A stretch of DNA of 64,000 nucleotides from NCBI GenBank assembly GCA_009797885.1, contig WNKP01000003.1, forward strand, positions 310,001 to 374,000, in the 5' to 3' direction. Made by a program: the position numbers and the translations under genes. Source of the stretch: Flavobacteriaceae bacterium GF1 (GTDB lineage: Bacteria > Bacteroidota > Bacteroidia > Flavobacteriales > Flavobacteriaceae). How positions within the stretch are numbered: the stretch's first letter is position 1; the number at the start of each line of letters is the position of its first letter. Below are positions 60,819-64,000 of the stretch, piece by piece. The notes below the pieces were generated by a model, which saw only the letters and a list, made by a program, of their open reading frames with translations, searched no databases and was not told the origin of the DNA.

Positions 60819-63332
60819 TTATTCTGGAATTTGAATTTTATCCCCTAAAAACAAGGCGTTCAAAAACAATCTATTGGTGCCGTACCACGACCCTCGGAAA
60901 TTGGGATTGTCCGCAAACAGAATTACCCTTCCCTCTTCCAACTTACTCACCACCAATGAAGCGGAATGGTTGAGAAATTCCTCGGTGTTCTTTTTGGTGA
61001 TAAATCCATCAATATGGGCGTCCTTGGTATATTTCGCTACTGTTGAATACTCGTTTTGGCTTGGTTTTAACCAAACGGAATTGTTTTTGTAGACCGGGAT
61101 TTGCGTATCCCGATAGCCAAAGGCCAGGGGATGTGTTATATCCAAATCCACTTTTAAAATAATGCCACCTACTTCTTCTTTACCAATATTTTCCCGGGCA
61201 TCAACATAAGGCTTTCGCTCCACGGCCTTTGTGGAATCCTTGGCCACTTCCACCAATTTTTCCTTCACCAATTTTTTGTCTACAACCCATTTGGAGGCCC
61301 CGCCTATTGTGATTAAGGTATTTCCCTTTTTTACCCAGGCTTCAATGGTCTCTTGTTGTTTTTTGGTCAGGCTGTATCTACCGGAAACCATGACCAAGGT
61401 ATTATACTTATCAAAATCAACCCGATTAAAATTTCGCAAAGGTATTTTGGTAATCGGCATATGTACGCGGGTGTCCAGAAGGTGCCAAACCTCGCCAGCT
61501 TCATAGGAACGTACCCCCGTACCGATAAGCATGGCAGCTTTGGGCTTGGTAATGGGACTTACATTACGGCTTCCCAAATCAATTCCTTTGGCACTGTAGC
61601 CCGTTTTTACCGAAAACATGGGTACTTGATATTTCTTTTGGGCCTTTTGGATCAATTCAAAGATTTCATCGACGCTCTTTTTTTGAAGTGATACCGGAAC
61701 CACCAAGGCCCCGTAATTAAACGCCTTATCTCCAACCATGGTCTTGGCCGTAAACGGTTTAAAGGAACTTGAAACGGTAACTCCGTTGGTCTGAAGATAA
61801 TGCAACACTGCGGTTGCATTATAATCATCATAATCGATGATATATGCATAATCCGTTTTTTGGACCGGAGCCACCGAAACCAGTTCTTCCGTGGAAGTAA
61901 CTTTTTCGCCAGGGTTCAAGCTTGTGACCGGCCTGTATTTCATATTGTAGAAATTGGCCACAGACCATGCCGAGGCATCGTAATACACACTATCCCGATA
62001 TTTGTCATAGGTTTCAAAAAAGCTTTGTACCATGCGGTATTGGGGTTGATTGGTCGGTACCACATAGGAACCATTGGCCTTATAAACATCCACTTTGTGC
62101 AGTAAAAGCTTGTCAATGAAGGCCTTCACCCGATTTTTATCATAGTCATCTTTAAAGGAATACCCTTTGATTCGACTTTTGGAGGCATTGCCCAATGCGC
62201 TCTTAAAAAAGTCTTGCTGATATTTTCTTAGGTAAGCTTTGTTTTCAACAGCCGCCCTTACCGTGGCAATACTGGTGACATACTGATTTCTGATTGTGAA
62301 AGGGAAGGTAATTTCCCCAAAAGCTGTTTTTTGGACATGTCCCCTGGAACTTGCCTGTTCAAATAATAGGGCAAGTGCGCCTTGGAGATCGGGGTAGGAG
62401 GAGCCATAACCGGGATACGTACCGTCAAACACTTCTTTGGTGAAATAGAAAGAGCCAATGCTGTCCAATGCTTGGGCAAAGTAATCTCCGAAAAGATTGT
62501 TTAAATCCACATAGTTTTCCTTGGGCATGATGGGATCCAATGATGCATTGTCTTTCATCGGCTCAAAGAAATAGGAACTTTGGGTTCCCATTTCATGAAA
62601 ATCGGTCACTACATTGGGGTACCATTGATGGTACCATTTTAATTTTCCCCTACTTTCCGGGTGAATGCCAAGCAGCCAGTCCCTGTTTAAATCAAACCAA
62701 TAATGATTTGTTCTTCCACCCGGCCAGTATTCGTTGTGTTCCGCATCCTGAGGGTCGGAAACCTCAGGATTGCCTTGGTACATATTGGCCCATTGGGTGT
62801 GACGGTCCCTGCCATCCGGATTTAGGGTAGGATCGATCATAATGACCGATTTATCCATATAATTCAGAATTTCCGGATTGTTGGAAGCAACAAAGGTATA
62901 GGCCGATAATAGTGCCGCTTCCGAAGTAGAAGGTTCATTCCCATGAACACTATACCCTTGGTTGATGAAAATAGGTATTTCGTCATAATTGGAAATTGAT
63001 TTGGTTGGATCGACAAATGCCAAATGATCTTGTTTGATGTTGTCCAGGTTCTGGAGATTTTCTGGCGAAGAGATAGTCAAGATAATCAGTTTTCTACCTT
63101 CATGGGTCTTACCATATTCATGGATGGAAGCCCTGTCGGAAACCGCTGCCAATTTGGTGAAATAGGCTACGATAAGATCGTGTCTGGTGTGATGCTCCCC
63201 GATGTCATATCCCAGGAATTCGGAAGGTGATGGGATGGCCTCGTTGAACGGATGGAATTTTTTGTAAAAATAATCTTGTGCGGAAAGGCCGGTGCTTAGG
63301 AACAGCACCATAAAAACGATGTTTTTGAACAT
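60819..63332 (-). CDS. M14 zinc carboxypeptidase with GATase1-like C-terminal domain, second paralogue
   Basis: 837 residues from the ATG at 63332; the longer frame to 63377 would put 15 residues before the signal peptide (MFKNIVFMVLFLSTGLSAQ). Zinc ligands are in YSVHGNE and VTDFHEMG, the candidate catalytic Glu in LLFEQAS. The last third contains the same GATase1-like domain as 17091-19562 (YNTLVMVSGRYSL, GNTLITIGGAS), but the two proteins are diverged throughout. It is expected to be an exported carboxypeptidase. The amidohydrolase follows after 7 bp. Confidence 0.88.
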   Translation of the reverse strand: MFKNIVFMVLFLSTGLSAQDYFYKKFHPFNEAIPSPSEFLGYDIGEHHTRHDLIVAYFTKLAAVSDRASIHEYGKTHEGRKLIILTISSPENLQNLDNIKQDHLAFVDPTKSISNYDEIPIFINQGYSVHGNEPSTSEAALLSAYTFVASNNPEILNYMDKSVIMIDPTLNPDGRDRHTQWANMYQGNPEVSDPQDAEHNEYWPGGRTNHYWFDLNRDWLLGIHPESRGKLKWYHQWYPNVVTDFHEMGTQSSYFFEPMKDNASLDPIMPKENYVDLNNLFGDYFAQALDSIGSFYFTKEVFDGTYPGYGSSYPDLQGALALLFEQASSRGHVQKTAFGEITFPFTIRNQYVTSIATVRAAVENKAYLRKYQQDFFKSALGNASKSRIKGYSFKDDYDKNRVKAFIDKLLLHKVDVYKANGSYVVPTNQPQYRMVQSFFETYDKYRDSVYYDASAWSVANFYNMKYRPVTSLNPGEKVTSTEELVSVAPVQKTDYAYIIDYDDYNATAVLHYLQTNGVTVSSSFKPFTAKTMVGDKAFNYGALVVPVSLQKKSVDEIFELIQKAQKKYQVPMFSVKTGYSAKGIDLGSRNVSPITKPKAAMLIGTGVRSYEAGEVWHLLDTRVHMPITKIPLRNFNRVDFDKYNTLVMVSGRYSLTKKQQETIEAWVKKGNTLITIGGASKWVVDKKLVKEKLVEVAKDSTKAVERKPYVDARENIGKEEVGGIILKVDLDITHPLAFGYRDTQIPVYKNNSVWLKPSQNEYSTVAKYTKDAHIDGFITKKNTEEFLNHSASLVVSKLEEGRVILFADNPNFRGSWYGTNRLFLNALFLGDKIQIPE

Positions 63333-63377
63333 AGGAAGTGTGATTGAGTTAGTCCCTTTAAAGATAGGGGAAACCAA

Positions 63378-64000
63378 CTAATCCACCGAATTGAATTCCT
63401 CTACCACCTCCTCAAAATTGATTTGATAGTAGGTGCCTTTGGTTTCATTGTCCCTCACAATGCTGCCCTTGAGTTGTCTGGCCAGGTTATGAATGAGTTT
63501 CAAGCCCAGGGATTTTGTGGTTTTTGGATTTACATCGTCCGGGAAACCGATCCCATTGTCCCCTAAATACATTTCAAAGCTGTTTGTCCCCTTTTTTGAA
63601 AGATGAATTTTTATTTCGCCTTCCGTATTATTGGGAATCCCGTATTTAAGGGCATTTGTGATGGTTTCGTTGATGATCAATCCCAAGGGGATGACCGTAT
63701 CTATGCTTAAACGGTAATCGCCAATATCAAAGTCTGTGGTTACTTTGTTTTCATTGCCTTTGACAGAACGGACCAAATATTCACAAAGTTCCTCCACATA
63801 AGGCTTTAGTTCAATTTTTGAGGTGTAATCGTCCCTTTTGTACAACATTTCATGGACCATGGACATGGAAACGACCCGATGTTGGCTACTTTTAATGATT
63901 CCCTCAATCTTTGGGTCCGCTACTGCCCTGGATTGCAGGCTCAGTAGACTGGATACCGTCTGTAAGTTGTTTTTTACGCGATGGTGTACTTCCTTTAAAA
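63378..64000 (-). CDS. Sensor histidine kinase (HisKA_2/HWE-like), truncated by the window edge
   Basis: The frame stays open to base 64000, giving about 207 C-terminal residues. KEVHHRVKNNLQTVSSLLSLQS near 63995-63930 is the phospho-accepting His box of the HisKA_2 (LytS/HWE-like) group. The ATPase domain has NETITNALKYG (N box), GDNGIGFPDDV (G1) and GLKLIHNL (G2). The sensor part lies outside the window. It is the only kinase in the window, and its response regulator is not visible. The stop is 45 bp from the M14 start on the same strand, so they may be co-transcribed. Confidence 0.85.
   Translation of the reverse strand, partial: LKEVHHRVKNNLQTVSSLLSLQSRAVADPKIEGIIKSSQHRVVSMSMVHEMLYKRDDYTSKIELKPYVEELCEYLVRSVKGNENKVTTDFDIGDYRLSIDTVIPLGLIINETITNALKYGIPNNTEGEIKIHLSKKGTNSFEMYLGDNGIGFPDDVNPKTTKSLGLKLIHNLARQLKGSIVRDNETKGTYYQINFEEVVEEFNSVD

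Overview
The window looks like a piece of a chromosome from a marine-type Flavobacteriaceae (Bacteroidota); I cannot name the genus. The reasons are moderately AT-rich DNA, near-absence of Shine-Dalgarno sequences, several good TAnnTTTG promoter boxes, many secreted proteins ending their signal peptide in xAQ, flavobacterial families (DUF6134, DUF6048, DUF6452, DUF6768, Bacteroidota-type ornithine aminotransferase) and bacillithiol synthesis (BshC). No rRNA, tRNA or CRISPR array was seen.

Layout. 1-5300 is an accessory, cassette-like stretch. All genes are on the minus strand: an unknown membrane protein cut by the window edge, a HEPN/AbiU2-like protein, a SASA-type esterase, a secreted beta-helix protein and a decayed tyrosine-recombinase fragment. 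They are separated by long imperfect palindromes, a 22-bp tandem array and copies of a ~105-bp dispersed repeat. 5300-8900 holds a DUF6134 protein, an APC permease, an alpha/beta hydrolase and a Cys-rich mini-protein. 8900-22000 is mostly housekeeping: beta-barrel protein, DUF6048/DUF6452/RlmD operon, ECF sigma plus DUF6768, ornithine aminotransferase, a carboxypeptidase-regulatory-domain protein, VOC protein, M14 peptidase, BshC and a PNPOx-like flavoprotein.

22000-31800 is a coherent sugar-utilisation locus. It has an AraC regulator divergent from a solute-binding lipoprotein, two permeases, a cytoplasmic GH32 placed between the permeases, an ATPase, then a MITE-like element, a GH65 phosphorylase and beta-phosphoglucomutase. 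The likely logic is import of a small gluco/fructo-oligosaccharide by ABC transport, hydrolysis by GH32, phosphorolysis by GH65 to beta-glucose-1-phosphate, and conversion by PgmB to glucose-6-phosphate. Two 9-bp direct repeats 21 bp apart in the divergent promoter fit an AraC-type operator.

31800-53300 is core metabolism and envelope: SIMPL protein, guaA with a LysM/OsmC/DUF922 operon, isocitrate dehydrogenase, GH20, SGNH and alpha/beta hydrolases, mazG, heptanucleotide arrays, MATE pump, PAP2 and GT39, nadA-nadB, flippase-like protein plus GT2, and meaB. 53400-64000 has an ECF sigma/membrane regulator/charged-helix operon, MsrA, an MBL hydrolase, an M23 peptidase, and then a tandemly duplicated module. 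Each copy of that module consists of a 124-bp leader, a small secreted basic protein and a tiny membrane ORF. The window ends with an amidohydrolase, a second M14 peptidase and a truncated histidine kinase.

The strongest candidates for something undescribed are the duplicated micro-protein module (58272-59352) and the attC-like, cassette-style organisation of 850-5055.
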